Part shown: positions 1-9,256 of the stretch, piece after piece | How the letters are laid out: every line of letters begins with the position of its first letter | How positions within the stretch are numbered: the stretch's first letter is position 1 | Origin: Cytobacillus citreus | Lineage (GTDB): Bacteria; Bacillota; Bacilli; Bacillales; Cytobacillaceae | Length of the DNA stretch: 64,000 nt | Direction of reading: 5' to 3' | Assembly: GCF_018343665.1 (NCBI RefSeq) | Contig: NZ_JAGYPM010000002.1 | Coordinates: forward strand, 762,634-826,633 | Position numbers and translations under genes: made by a program | The notes under the pieces: generated by a model | Database searches by the model: none | Told to the model about the DNA's origin: nothing | The model's input: only the letters and a program-made list of their open reading frames with translations

Positions 1-33
1 GATTAATCAAGTTAAAAATAGGGAGGATTCATA

Positions 34-975
34 ATGTATAAAATTTCTGGACATCACCATATATCAATGTTTACAAAAAACGCTCAAATGAATAATCAAT
101 TTTATCAAAATGTGTTGGGCTTGCGGCGCGTTAAAAAGACTGTCAACCAAGATAACCCGTCTATGTATCACTTATTTTACGGAGATTTAACGGGAAGTGC
201 AGGGACGGAGCTATCCTTTTTTGAAATGCCGATGGCGGGAAGAACGATTCGTGGCACAAATGCCATTACTCAAATTGGTTTACTAGTTCCATCATTTGAA
301 AGTCTGGAATATTGGAAAAAGCGTTTTGAACAATTCGATGTTAAGCATGGAGAAATCACTACGTATACTGGCCAAGCTGCACTTCCATTTGAGGATACGG
401 AAGGGCTACGTCTTGTTTTACTTAATAATAATGGCGAAGAGACACCCACATACTGGTCGGCATGGGAAGATTCCAGCGTTGATCTGGAGCAGCGTATTTT
501 AGGGATGGGGACTGTGGAGATCACTGTACGTTATTTGAATCGAACGGCAAGAACTTTAAGGGATATGCTTGGCTATGTTGAAGTGGCTCGTTCAGATAAA
601 GAGGCTATCTATCAGTCTGTTGCCGGTCAAGCATTTGGTGAAATTGTAGTGAAGGAGCAGGTGGGGCCGAGTGAAAAGCCAGGTCGGGGCAGCATTCATC
701 ATTTGGCGATTCGTGTGAAGAACGAGGAAGAGCTCAAGTATTGGGACGAAGTGGTGAAAGAATATGGTTTCCAATCAACTGGAGTTGTCGATCGTTTTTA
801 TTTCAAAAGCATATATTTCCGTGATTCGAATGGGATTTTATTTGAAATGGCGACAGATGGACCTGGATTTACGGTTGATTCAACGGTTGAAGCATTAGGA
901 AAAAAATTAGATTTACCACCATTTTTAGAAGATAAACGTGCAGAAATTGAAGCAGGATTAAAACCAATTGATTAA
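34..975 (+). CDS. Ring-cleaving dioxygenase, VOC superfamily (MhqO/MhqA-like)
   Basis: This 313-residue protein has two tandem vicinal-oxygen-chelate modules, the size and layout of the Bacillus MhqA/MhqO family. That family is thought to open hydroquinone or catechol rings with a metal-bound oxygen. Probable metal ligands are visible as the histidines of GHHHIS near the N-terminus and SIHHLAI in the second module, and the glutamate of LFEMATDG near the C-terminus. The ATG follows GGGAGG at normal spacing. The next gene, a flavin-dependent oxidoreductase, starts 15 nt downstream, so the two probably form a transcript for aromatic or quinone detoxification. The substrate is inferred from the family only. 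Confidence 0.88.
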   Translation: MYKISGHHHISMFTKNAQMNNQFYQNVLGLRRVKKTVNQDNPSMYHLFYGDLTGSAGTELSFFEMPMAGRTIRGTNAITQIGLLVPSFESLEYWKKRFEQFDVKHGEITTYTGQAALPFEDTEGLRLVLLNNNGEETPTYWSAWEDSSVDLEQRILGMGTVEITVRYLNRTARTLRDMLGYVEVARSDKEAIYQSVAGQAFGEIVVKEQVGPSEKPGRGSIHHLAIRVKNEEELKYWDEVVKEYGFQSTGVVDRFYFKSIYFRDSNGILFEMATDGPGFTVDSTVEALGKKLDLPPFLEDKRAEIEAGLKPID

Positions 976-990
976 AAGGGGTGGATGACA

Positions 991-2049
991 ATGGAACAAT
1001 ATCGCATTGATCCAAATAAAGGACTTGAATTCGGTTTATATTCGATTGGTGATCATATACTAAATCCATTTACAGGAAGTCGTATTAGCGCTGAACAGCG
1101 TATTCATGAATTAGTCGAAGCGAGTAAGCTAGCAGATGAGGCAGGACTAGACGTATTTGCCGTCGGTGAAAGTCATCAAACACATTTTACAACCCAAGCA
1201 CATACGGTCATTTTAGGGGCAATTGCACAAGCGACGAAAAATATTAAAATTGCCAGCTCGGCAACGGTGTTAAGTACGTCAGACCCCGTTCGTGTGTATG
1301 AAGATTTTGCGACATTAGATTTAATTTCAAGAGGTCGAGCTGAAATTGTTGCGGGGCGTGGCTCAAGAATTGGGGCATATAGCTTGCTTGGCTATGATGT
1401 CCGTGATTATGAGGAATTATTTGAAGAAAAAATGGAACTTTTAATGAAGTTAAATAACGAGAATAGAATAACGTGGGAAGGAAAATTTCGTGCGCCACTA
1501 GAAAATGCATATATTCTTCCACAGCCCCAAAATGGTTATATGCCGATTTGGCGTGCTGTAGGTGGCCCACCGGCAAGTGCCATTAAAGCAGGTGATGCAG
1601 GTGTACCAATGATGCTGACGACGCTTGGTGGTCCAGCCATTAATTTTAAAATTTCTGTAGATGCGTATCGTGAGGCATTAGAGCGAAGTGGCTTTGACTC
1701 AAGCAAACTGCCAATTGCCACAACAAGCTTATTTTACACAGCAGAAAATTCACAGGACGCCCTTCGTGAATACTATCCACACATCAATACAGGCATGCGG
1801 GCTTTAAGAGGCGGAGGTTATCCAAAGCAACAATTTGAAGAAGCAATTGACTATCGTGATGCTTTAATGGTAGGCAGCCCGCAGCAAATCATTGAAAAAA
1901 TGCTCTATCAATATGAGTTATACGGACAACAAAGATTCATGGCCCAAATTGACTTTGGTGGCGTGCCATTCAATAAAATTGCGAAAATTATTGAACTGAT
2001 TGCAACAGATATCCTGCCAGCAATCAAGAAACATACAGCAAAAAAATAA
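991..2049 (+). CDS. LLM-class flavin-dependent oxidoreductase
   Basis: The protein (352 residues) is a bacterial-luciferase-like monooxygenase. It has the N-terminal barrel strand with FAVGESHQ, the segment IKIASSATVLSTSDPVRVYE and the family motif GRAEIVAGRGS. Such enzymes use reduced FMN, or sometimes F420, to oxidise small organics. An ATG lies 6 nt upstream at 985, but it sits directly against the GGGGTGG ribosome site; the ATG at 991 has better spacing. It probably belongs to one transcript with the dioxygenase before it. The exact substrate cannot be read from the sequence. Confidence 0.85.
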   Translation: MEQYRIDPNKGLEFGLYSIGDHILNPFTGSRISAEQRIHELVEASKLADEAGLDVFAVGESHQTHFTTQAHTVILGAIAQATKNIKIASSATVLSTSDPVRVYEDFATLDLISRGRAEIVAGRGSRIGAYSLLGYDVRDYEELFEEKMELLMKLNNENRITWEGKFRAPLENAYILPQPQNGYMPIWRAVGGPPASAIKAGDAGVPMMLTTLGGPAINFKISVDAYREALERSGFDSSKLPIATTSLFYTAENSQDALREYYPHINTGMRALRGGGYPKQQFEEAIDYRDALMVGSPQQIIEKMLYQYELYGQQRFMAQIDFGGVPFNKIAKIIELIATDILPAIKKHTAKK

Positions 2050-2203
2050 AGTGAAGAATTAATGAAAAAAATATTTCTCATTCTAAAGTTGTAGACGTTT
2101 ATCATCCCATTTTAGTAACAGCCTTCCTCCGACCTTCCGATGTTGCCGTTGCTTTCTTTTTCTAAAATAAAAGTAAGAAAAATAAAGAAAGCGAGAGATT
2201 CAT

Positions 2204-2935
2204 ATGAACAAAAAAACGGTTGTCATGATTACTGGAGCGTCAAAAGGCCTTGGAAGAGCACTGACATTGGAATTTGCAAAACAAGGGATGCGGCTTGCCA
2301 TTTGTGCAAGAGGGGAAGGACTGTTGCGTGAGGTAGAGCAAGAAGCACGGGAGCTCGGCGCTGAAGTTATCGCAATAAGTGCTGATAGTACTGACGTAAA
2401 GGATGTTAATCGTTTCGTATCGATTGTAGAAGAAGCATTTGGAAGCATAGATGTCCTAATTAATAATGCATCAATATTTGGACCGGGGCCTACGCTGCTG
2501 GCTGATTATCCAGATCATGACTTTGCTGAAGTGCTTCGGGTGAATGTGTTGAATCCTTTCCTTGTCACGAAGCGTGTATTACCAGGCATGTTAACCCGTA
2601 ATAAAGGACGAATTCTTAATGTAACATCGGAAGCAGGAAAAACAGGATTTGCCGAATGGGGAGCGTATGGTATTTCTAAGTTTGCTGTGGAAGGCCTAAC
2701 ACAAACATGGGCTGATGAATTGCAAGATACAGGTGTTAGTATGGGGATGGTGGACCCAGGGGAAATGGATACGGAGATGCATGAGATTGCGGTTCCGGAT
2801 TGTGATTATGAACTAGGTGACCCGAATGAGGTTGCAAAAGTATTTGTTCACCTTGCATTAGATGAAATGATTGAAGTGAATGGGAAGCGGTTTGAAGCAC
2901 AGACCTTTTTACAAGAGAAGAGGGATGTGCTATGA
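2204..2935 (+). CDS. SDR family NAD(P)-dependent oxidoreductase
   Basis: This is a 243-residue classical short-chain dehydrogenase/reductase. The cofactor loop TGASKGLGRA is at residues 10-19, the NNAS strand near residue 86, and the catalytic serine (NVTSE) and YGISK tyrosine-lysine pair follow in normal order. The stop codon overlaps the start of the following QueA-like gene in an ATGA junction, so the two are translationally coupled. The ribosome site (GAGAG) is only moderate. Coupling to a tRNA-modification paralogue and a VOC protein is unusual, and the substrate is unknown. Confidence 0.87.
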   Translation: MNKKTVVMITGASKGLGRALTLEFAKQGMRLAICARGEGLLREVEQEARELGAEVIAISADSTDVKDVNRFVSIVEEAFGSIDVLINNASIFGPGPTLLADYPDHDFAEVLRVNVLNPFLVTKRVLPGMLTRNKGRILNVTSEAGKTGFAEWGAYGISKFAVEGLTQTWADELQDTGVSMGMVDPGEMDTEMHEIAVPDCDYELGDPNEVAKVFVHLALDEMIEVNGKRFEAQTFLQEKRDVL

Positions 2936-3969
2936 CGGCAACTGTTCATTCCTTCCAAGTACCTGAGTATTTAAATGCGAGTGTCCCTGCAGAATATAGA
3001 GGGATACAACGGGATCAAGTCCGATTAATGACACTCGATACCGCTACTGGAGACAGCTCCCATCACTATTTTTATCAGCTCGATTCTTGCTTGCGTAAGG
3101 GAGATTTGCTTGTACTAAATAATAGTCGAACTCTTCCGGCAGTGTTAAAAGGAAAACAAGGAAAGCAAACGATAGAAATTCGTTTATCCCGAAAAGTATC
3201 TGATACGGAATGGGAAGCACTTATTGTTGGTGGAGTAGTGACTGTAGGAGAAATAATAGATTTATCTGGGGATTTAACAGCGACGATTACAGGGCTAGGT
3301 ATGGAGGCACCTTTGATTATTCTCTCCTTTTCAAAGAGCGGATTAGATTTATACGATGCGATTTATCGTTACGGGGAGCCGCTGCACTATGAATATATTG
3401 AAACACCTTGGCCGTTAGAAATGTATCAAACAGTTTATGCTTCTGTCCCAGGCTCCGTGGAAATGCCTTCTGCTGGAAGAGCTTTTTCCTGGAAGCTTCT
3501 CAATAAGTTGAAGCAAAGAGGCGTGAACATCGCTTATCTTCAGCTTCATGCGGGCTTAAGCTATTACGGAAACGACCGTTGGCCTAATCCAAGTAAACAT
3601 TTTGAGGAATTTTGCGTTCCAGAAGAAACAGCAGAACTAGTAAACAAAACGAAAAAAAGTGGCGGACGTGTCATCGCAGTAGGAACGACAGTCGTTCGGG
3701 CACTTGAAACAGCTGTCAATGCCGCTGGAAATGTTGAAACACAGAAAGGGATAACAAGTCTTTATATTCAAAAAGGATACCCGCTGAAAGCGGTCGATGG
3801 ACTTATTACAGGTTTCCATGAACCGGAAGCCAGTCATCTGGATCTGCTGACAGCCTTTATAGATAAAGATTTTTTGATGAATGCATATAAAGAAGCATTA
3901 AATGCTGGCTATCTTTGGCATGAGTTTGGTGATATGAATTTGATTTTGCCGCTGGATGATAAAAAATGA
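2932..3969 (+). CDS. QueA-like S-adenosylmethionine:tRNA ribosyltransferase-isomerase paralogue
   Basis: The 345-residue protein has the length and fold motifs of QueA: KGDLLVLNNSRTLPA near residues 55-70, PSAGRAFSW near residue 180, LHAGLSYYG near residue 205 and an IAVGTTVVRALE segment. QueA transfers the ribosyl group of SAM to preQ1-tRNA to make epoxyqueuosine. The N-terminus deviates from canonical QueA, carrying FQVPEYLNASVPAEYRG, and the gene is not next to tgt or ruvB. It lies between an SDR and a VOC gene with ATGA overlaps on both sides. It may therefore be a divergent paralogue with another role; I am sure of the family and not of the function. Confidence 0.8.
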   Translation: MTATVHSFQVPEYLNASVPAEYRGIQRDQVRLMTLDTATGDSSHHYFYQLDSCLRKGDLLVLNNSRTLPAVLKGKQGKQTIEIRLSRKVSDTEWEALIVGGVVTVGEIIDLSGDLTATITGLGMEAPLIILSFSKSGLDLYDAIYRYGEPLHYEYIETPWPLEMYQTVYASVPGSVEMPSAGRAFSWKLLNKLKQRGVNIAYLQLHAGLSYYGNDRWPNPSKHFEEFCVPEETAELVNKTKKSGGRVIAVGTTVVRALETAVNAAGNVETQKGITSLYIQKGYPLKAVDGLITGFHEPEASHLDLLTAFIDKDFLMNAYKEALNAGYLWHEFGDMNLILPLDDKK

Positions 3970-4343
3970 AATGGCATCATGCAGGTATTCAAGTTCGAAA
4001 TTTAGAGGATTCCATCCAGTTTTATAAAAGGATGTTTGATTTTACAATAGAGCAATATCTTACATTACCCGGTGAGAAAATCGCATTTCTTAAAAAAGAA
4101 GATATCCGAATTGAATTAATTGAATCAGAGGAAAGTCTAGTAGCGTTTAGTTCTATCCACATTTCGTGGCAAGTGGAAGAATTAGAAATTTGGATGAAGA
4201 AGCTGAAAAGTAAGGGGCTCTATCCATCAGAAGGACCTATTAAGCTGGAAAATGGGTGGGTTGCCGTTTTTTATGATGGACTTGATAACGAGATAATCGA
4301 ATTGATTCAGGAAGAAGGAAAAGGATTTTGCAATACCGTTTAA
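3966..4343 (+). CDS. VOC family (glyoxalase-like) protein
   Basis: This 125-residue single-module vicinal-oxygen-chelate protein starts MKWHHAGIQVRNLEDSIQFYK and ends with the strand NEIIELIQE. Members include lyases, dioxygenases and drug-binding proteins, often metal-dependent. The conserved first histidine is present in WHHAGI, and a C-terminal glutamate in IELIQEE is a plausible ligand. The start overlaps the stop of the QueA-like gene (ATGA), so it is the last gene of the three-gene coupled operon. A terminator follows. No specific activity can be given. Confidence 0.78.
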   Translation: MKWHHAGIQVRNLEDSIQFYKRMFDFTIEQYLTLPGEKIAFLKKEDIRIELIESEESLVAFSSIHISWQVEELEIWMKKLKSKGLYPSEGPIKLENGWVAVFYDGLDNEIIELIQEEGKGFCNTV

Positions 4344-4362
4344 GGAAGTTACTAAGTAAACA

Positions 4363-4406
4363 AAGAGCGAGTGGAGAAAAAATTAATATTTTTCTTCCTC
4401 GCTCTT
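4363..4406 (+). terminator. Rho-independent terminator of the SDR/QueA-like/VOC operon
   Basis: Arms AAGAGCGAG and CTCGCTCTT are complementary. They enclose a second complementary pair (GAAAAA/TTTTTC) and are followed by a T-rich stretch. Confidence 0.75.
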
Positions 4407-4649
4407 ATTTTAGTATAATTTTATAGGCAATTCCTTAGATTGATATTCCTGCTTCATTGATTATGACACTATTCTTTTAAGGTAAACATCTATTTTTTTT
4501 TGTATAATATGAAGCCATAGGTATTGATTCAGTGATTTAATAGAAGTATTAACCTGTATAGGAATGATAGAGAGGCTAAGAATACCTCAAAGGATCAAAT
4601 GTTAAACTATTAACATGATGGTAAAGTCAGAAAAAATGGAGAGAGAGTA

Positions 4650-5366
4650 ATGAAAAAATATAAAACTTTATTATTTGATGTTGATGATACACTGTTAGAT
4701 TTTGGTGCGGCAGAAAGATTAGCATTGAGATTGCTTTTTGAAGAGCAAAATTTTTCCTTAACCCCTGAAATCGAGGAGAAATATAAGAAAATTAATCAAG
4801 GTTTATGGAGATCCTTTGAAGAAGGAAAACTAAATCGTGATGAGGTTGTGAACACACGCTTTTCTATTTTATTTAAGGAATATGGAAAAGAGGTTGATGG
4901 GGCCTTCCTTGAAAGAAATTATCGTACCTACTTGGAACAAGGGCATCAGCTTATAAGTGGTGCCTTTGAATTAATAGCAGACCTTCATAACCATTATGAC
5001 TTATTTATTGTGACAAATGGTGTTTCCAAGACTCAGGATAAGCGTCTGCGTGATTCAGGATTATATCCGCTGTTTAATGAAATTTTTGTTTCGGAGGACA
5101 CCGGTTACCAAAAGCCGATGAAGGAATTCTTTGATTATGTCTTTGAGCGAATTTCTAATTTTGATGTGGAACAAACATTAATTATTGGGGATTCCTTAAG
5201 TGCGGATATTATAGGTGGTCATCAAGCTGGTATAGACACATGTTGGTTTAATCCAGAAATGAAACCGAATAACACAGGCATTATTCCAACCTATCAGATT
5301 CAAAAACTGGAGGAGCTTTATCACATTTTAGCCGTAAAAGAAAATAGAATTGGCATCTGTAATTAA
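4650..5366 (+). CDS. YjjG family noncanonical pyrimidine nucleotidase (HAD superfamily)
   Basis: This 238-residue HAD phosphatase carries motif I FDVDDTLLDFG near the N-terminus, motif II IVTNGVS near residue 121, motif III lysine in YQKPMKEF and motif IV IIGDSLSADIIGG. The family (YjjG in E. coli, YfnB in Bacillus) dephosphorylates damaged or noncanonical pyrimidine nucleotides. The ATG follows GGAGAGAGAG. It stands alone between two terminators, with an AT-rich upstream region of about 300 nt holding no other gene. Confidence 0.87.
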   Translation: MKKYKTLLFDVDDTLLDFGAAERLALRLLFEEQNFSLTPEIEEKYKKINQGLWRSFEEGKLNRDEVVNTRFSILFKEYGKEVDGAFLERNYRTYLEQGHQLISGAFELIADLHNHYDLFIVTNGVSKTQDKRLRDSGLYPLFNEIFVSEDTGYQKPMKEFFDYVFERISNFDVEQTLIIGDSLSADIIGGHQAGIDTCWFNPEMKPNNTGIIPTYQIQKLEELYHILAVKENRIGICN

Positions 5367-5468
5367 ATGTGAATGAAGCATTATTAACTTTAATAAGATG
5401 GGTTAAATGTGTTCAGAAAGAAATTAGTTATTATGATAGTAGGCTATCTGAAATTTGCTAGAACTGAA

Positions 5469-5496
5469 AAGGGTGAATGATATCTAATTCACCCTT
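5469..5496. terminator. Bidirectional terminator between yjjG-like and DUF2164 genes
   Basis: Arms AAGGGTGAAT and ATTCACCCTT pair perfectly around an 8-nt loop, with A/T-rich flanks on both sides. The converging genes on either side could share it. Confidence 0.65.
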
Positions 5497-5506
5497 GAAA
5501 TATTTT

Positions 5507-5752
5507 TTACCTATTAGTCGGCCGCTCTAGCGTTAATATTTCATCTTCAAGTGAAGAAAATTGCTGTTCCACAACATGTTTGACATCTAAGACAGCAGCG
5601 TTATAGAAATGTGGAGCAAGTGACTCCTTAACGAACTCTAACACTCTTTCTGCAGCAAATTCAGTTATTTCTTCATCCCTTTCTTGCGAAAAGAAATATT
5701 GAATGTCAGATATCATTAATTGATGCTGCTCTTTTGTAAGTTTTAAAAACAT
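5507..5752 (-). CDS. DUF2164 domain protein
   Basis: This small acidic protein of 81 residues starts MFLKLTKEQHQLMISDIQYF and ends LTLERPTNR, matching the DUF2164 family of unknown function. The start is set by AAGGAG eight nt upstream of ATG; an in-frame extension of 14 residues lies above this ribosome site and is unlikely to be translated. It has no membrane segment. No function is known. Confidence 0.78.
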   Translation of the reverse strand: MFLKLTKEQHQLMISDIQYFFSQERDEEITEFAAERVLEFVKESLAPHFYNAAVLDVKHVVEQQFSSLEDEILTLERPTNR

Positions 5753-5919
5753 AGTGAACACTCCTTCAAGAAATTTATTACTGTAACTATACATGTGGAA
5801 TTCAGAAAATTACAGGCTGTTTTTTCTTGAAATAGTATGTACATGTGTATTGGTCCTATAACAATCGGGTGCATTCCACTATGAATGCACCTCGACTATC
5901 AGCCGATAAGGAATTGTTT

Positions 5920-6384
5920 TTAGTCGTTTATACATTTTTTTAAATTAAGAATTGCTTGTAAATGAATTCCTTCGTGAAAAATAGTGCGAATTAATACTTG
6001 TTCAATGGTATGCATCCCCATTTCAGTTGGAGGGAACTCTTCTTCTAATCGATCACCGTAAATTTCTTTTATTTGGGATGGTTGTCTTTGTAGTAAGCTC
6101 TTTAGCTCTTCTAATGAAGGTGTCTCAGGAGTAAAGTTGGCTGGAGAGGTTCCATATCCAAACCAAGAATGAAATTGTTTAGGCACATCAGCTTTTTCTT
6201 TTGTTACTGCTTGAATCCATAAATATTGGTCCAGATAAATATGGCCCAGGTTCCAGCGGATATTATTGTTGAAACCCTTTGGAATAATGTCGGCTTGCTC
6301 CTCTGAAACGTTCTCTAATACACCTGAAATTTCGCTTCGATAGCTCTCTAGCTGATTAAACAATACTACGTGACGTTCGTTCAT
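5920..6384 (-). CDS. DinB family protein
   Basis: This 154-residue four-helix DinB/YfiT-type protein has the conserved NNIRWNLGHIYLDQYLW segment and, near the C-terminus, FHEGIHLQAI. The spaced histidines (GH..., FHEGIH) match the usual three-histidine metal site. Some DinB relatives are bacillithiol-dependent transferases or damage-inducible proteins. The ATG lies 8 nt after AAGGAG; a GTG three codons upstream is the less likely start. A second DinB gene at 58847-59320 shares the NNIRWN.GHI motif. Confidence 0.83.
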   Translation of the reverse strand: MNERHVVLFNQLESYRSEISGVLENVSEEQADIIPKGFNNNIRWNLGHIYLDQYLWIQAVTKEKADVPKQFHSWFGYGTSPANFTPETPSLEELKSLLQRQPSQIKEIYGDRLEEEFPPTEMGMHTIEQVLIRTIFHEGIHLQAILNLKKCIND

Positions 6385-6482
6385 AGCATTCACTCCTTAA
6401 AATTTGATAGAAATGTATTCTGTAATAAAAATCGTTTTTCCTGCTAAAGGTATAGAAAATAAACAAAATACGAAAATAAAAG

Positions 6483-6508
6483 GCCCTTCCGAAATTGAAC
6501 GGAGGGCT
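6483..6508 (-). terminator. Terminator of the secreted hydrolase gene
   Basis: GCCCTTCCG and CGGAGGGC pair with one mismatch or bulge. Read on the minus strand the hairpin is followed by a T run, just downstream of the hydrolase stop codon. Confidence 0.65.
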
Positions 6509-6532
6509 TTTTGGTATCTATGAAGTATATGA

Positions 6533-8278
6533 CTATTCATTGTGTAGTTCTTTTAATTTTGCTTTGGATGGTGTTTTATATTCCACATAGCCTTTGAGAT
6601 TCGTTATGTAGCAGTCTCCGCCAAGGCCATATTGTCCGCCGAATTTATTATCGTACCTATACACACGATATTGTTCACCAGGCTTTAAAACTCTAACGAA
6701 TTGCAATTTATCATCTTGACGTTTCCAAAGGTTAATCGGTTTTGAAATTGATACTTTACCAATCTGGCCTTTTTTCATTAATAAGCCATCCCAGTATACT
6801 TTTGGTGTTGGCTTTTGTACATCTGGCTTATCCTCTTCTGGTTTGTTGCTTTCTTCGGGCTTAGAATTAATGCTGCCAGTTTTCACCCATTTGGCAATGT
6901 CTGAAATAAATTGTTGTGAGACATTGCTAGGTGTCATATACTCTGTTTGTCCATTTGGCTGGCCAGGGAAGTCTGCCAGCATATGATACATATCTGGATA
7001 TATTTTATACTCTACGTTGTCTCTTTGTTTAAGCTCTGTTTTCCAGCTGTCAAGCTCTGAAGCTGGCACTTGAATATCTTTGCCACCCTGTAAAAGTAGT
7101 GTCGGTACAGTTTGCTCTTTAGCAAGCTCAGCTGGGATATAGTCACGGATATCGAACCACCAGTAAGGATTGCCTATTTTGAATACAGCAGGCAGATTTT
7201 CTTTTGAATATTTAGGATCATTAAGCAAAGCTAATGACTCTTTCAAAGGTGCAAATTGTTCCATCATTGCTTCTATTTGCTCTTTAGACATATTCATTTT
7301 CTCGGCTCTTTCCACTGCTTGGTCCAATTGCCATAGCAGTAAATCTTGAAACTTCCCTGCTGGCCCTGCTGCTCCGATAACACCTTTAATATCTTGTTTC
7401 TTATCATTATTGATAATAAGTGGAAGAGCAAAAGCACCTTGGCTGTGTCCTAGAACAAAGATATTTTTAGAATCAATTTCTGGCAGTGACTTTAATTTTT
7501 CCACAGCTAGATTTGCATCAAGTACTGTTTCCTCTTGAATGGAAAACATAGGCTTCAAACTGGATTTGATCGGATGAACTTTTGTTCTTTTATCATAACG
7601 AAGAACAGCTACACCCTCATTGGCAAGTCCAACGGCGATATCACGGAAAGGCTTTATCGAGTACATCGTTTCATCCATGTCATGAGCACCAGAACCATGA
7701 ACGAGTACAACGACAGGAAACGGGCCTTTCCCCTTTGGAATTGTTAGTACTCCAGGCAGGGAAAACTCTCCTTCGCCGATGGTTATTTGTTTTTCAGTAT
7801 AGTTTTCTGGGTGATTATATGATGGATTTAAGAAGTTGTTTGGTTGATAGACCATATCAGTATAAAACTCATCTACCTTCCCCTCACTATTAAAAAGGAT
7901 AACAAGCTCAAAAGGTCCTTTCTCCGCTGTCATAGAGAACGTAGCTTTCGTGTGTACTCCATCAATCTTTAAATCTTTGAACTTTGTTTCTATGATTTTT
8001 CCGTATGAGTTTAATAGGTTTGTCCAATAGCTGTTTAAAAGGTCTTTGGATAAAACGGATTGAAGGTTTTTACTTAATTGCTGATAGGCCGCATCCCAGT
8101 TGTTTGCTCTAGCAAGCTCAACAAACTCTTTCGCTCTTTGTTCATAATCAATTTCTTTGATAGTTTCTTCAGCAGAAACACGATGTTCGTCTATAGAAAA
8201 ACTGCTTACTACACCAGTTAATCCAAGTGAACTTGCTAACACTAATGAACTAATTGTTTTTGCTACTTTTTTCCCCAA
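6533..8278 (-). CDS. Secreted alpha/beta hydrolase with DUF3887 and SH3-like C-terminal domain
   Basis: The best start is a TTG 8 nt after AGGAGG, giving 581 residues that begin with a typical signal peptide (GKKVAKTISSLVLASSLGLT) ending near VSAEE. After it comes a DUF3887-like domain (about residues 30-140), then an alpha/beta hydrolase. The hydrolase shows the nucleophile elbow GHSQGA, the oxyanion segment VLVHGSGAHD, and a late Asp/His region (GGKDIQV, YPDMYHML). A charged EESNKPEEDKPDVQKPTPK linker leads to an SH3-like tail that could bind cell wall. The family includes esterases and peptidases; the substrate is unknown. A longer TTG start nine codons upstream has a weaker ribosome site. 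Confidence 0.82.
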   Translation of the reverse strand: MGKKVAKTISSLVLASSLGLTGVVSSFSIDEHRVSAEETIKEIDYEQRAKEFVELARANNWDAAYQQLSKNLQSVLSKDLLNSYWTNLLNSYGKIIETKFKDLKIDGVHTKATFSMTAEKGPFELVILFNSEGKVDEFYTDMVYQPNNFLNPSYNHPENYTEKQITIGEGEFSLPGVLTIPKGKGPFPVVVLVHGSGAHDMDETMYSIKPFRDIAVGLANEGVAVLRYDKRTKVHPIKSSLKPMFSIQEETVLDANLAVEKLKSLPEIDSKNIFVLGHSQGAFALPLIINNDKKQDIKGVIGAAGPAGKFQDLLLWQLDQAVERAEKMNMSKEQIEAMMEQFAPLKESLALLNDPKYSKENLPAVFKIGNPYWWFDIRDYIPAELAKEQTVPTLLLQGGKDIQVPASELDSWKTELKQRDNVEYKIYPDMYHMLADFPGQPNGQTEYMTPSNVSQQFISDIAKWVKTGSINSKPEESNKPEEDKPDVQKPTPKVYWDGLLMKKGQIGKVSISKPINLWKRQDDKLQFVRVLKPGEQYRVYRYDNKFGGQYGLGGDCYITNLKGYVEYKTPSKAKLKELHNE

Positions 8279-8980
8279 TTTATTCTCCTCCTGTTTAGGA
8301 GCCAAAAAGACTCCCTCTTAATGTTCTAATAGTTATACGAATAAAAAAGGGAAATAGTTCAAATTTTTATAGAAAAATTAAAATATTTTTAAAATTCTCG
8401 CCTTTTTCACCTCAACTATAAGTGTAACATTGTACTAATTAAAGGTAAGAGTTTTTTGATGACGGGGGAGAATTGGTCAATAATTAAGAATTTTTTTCTT
8501 AACTTAATGACAATGTGAAGTAAATGGTAAGTATTTTTCTTTTATTCATAGAAATTAACAGTTCAATTAAAAATAGATAACTATTAAATTAAACCACAAG
8601 TTTTTAAGAATAGTTTATTTATAATGAAATTGTTTGGTCATAACGAATTAGCCCGGGTTCGTTTAACTTTTTAATTGACTTAACATCTTGATTAATATAA
8701 AGAATTATTTTCTTGATAGATTTTGGTGATTTGTCAAATTTATTCACTATTGTGAAAAAACATTTCAGCCTTAATATCTATAAAACCTCTCATTGTGAGT
8801 AGGGCAATCTCATTAATATAAGTAATATTTTTCCTTCTTGATTCGACACTTTGCCTTAAAATGTGTAGGTATTTTTCATTATTTTACCATTTTTTCTACA
8901 CAAAAACCATTTTATATATGAAAATGTAAATGATTGCAGCGGTATAAAAATAACGTTACTTATGTTAAAAAAGGGGGGTA
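8279..8980. other. AT-rich intergenic region without a recognisable gene
   Basis: About 700 nt between the hydrolase start and the broken glycosyltransferase. It is very AT-rich with scattered stops in all frames. It must hold the minus-strand hydrolase promoter and probably the promoter of the poly-gamma-glutamate locus, but I see no convincing operator or conserved RNA. Confidence 0.4.
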
Positions 8981-9256
8981 TTGTGGATACTTAAGTTTCA
9001 TTTTAGTTCATGGTATGTGTTATCTTTCCTGTGCTCCATTTATTCCATTGTTTACCGTGGTTTCGTGAACAAAATGAAGGCATTAAACAAAACCTGGAAA
9101 TAAAAAGGGGATTAGCATCTTAGTTCACTGTTACAACGAACAGGGAATTATAGAAACTTCGATTAAAAGCATAAATCATTATCTTATTCTCAATTTGAAG
9201 TTATTTAAATCAATGATGGGTCAACGGACGACACCATGTTTCTATTGAATAAATAA
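8981..9256 (+). pseudogene. Broken glycosyltransferase family 2 gene (hyaluronan/PNAG synthase-like N-terminus)
   Basis: Reading across frames restores the start of a membrane GT2 enzyme. From 8981 the frame gives a hydrophobic segment including SSWYVLSFLCSIYSIVYRGF. From about 9102 a second frame gives KKGISILVHCYNEQGIIETS. From 9185 the first frame resumes with YSQFEVI, a stop, then INDGSTDDTMFLLNK. CYNE and INDGSTDD are the nucleotide-sugar binding motifs of family 2 transferases. At least two frameshifts and a nonsense codon are present, and everything beyond the first quarter of the gene is missing. It sits directly upstream of pgsB and is non-functional. Confidence 0.72.

Noticed and set aside
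5869..5893. GTGCATTC-CACTAT-GAATGCAC hairpin as terminator of the DinB gene
   Set aside because: It is a clear inverted repeat, but no T run follows on either strand, so its role is left open.
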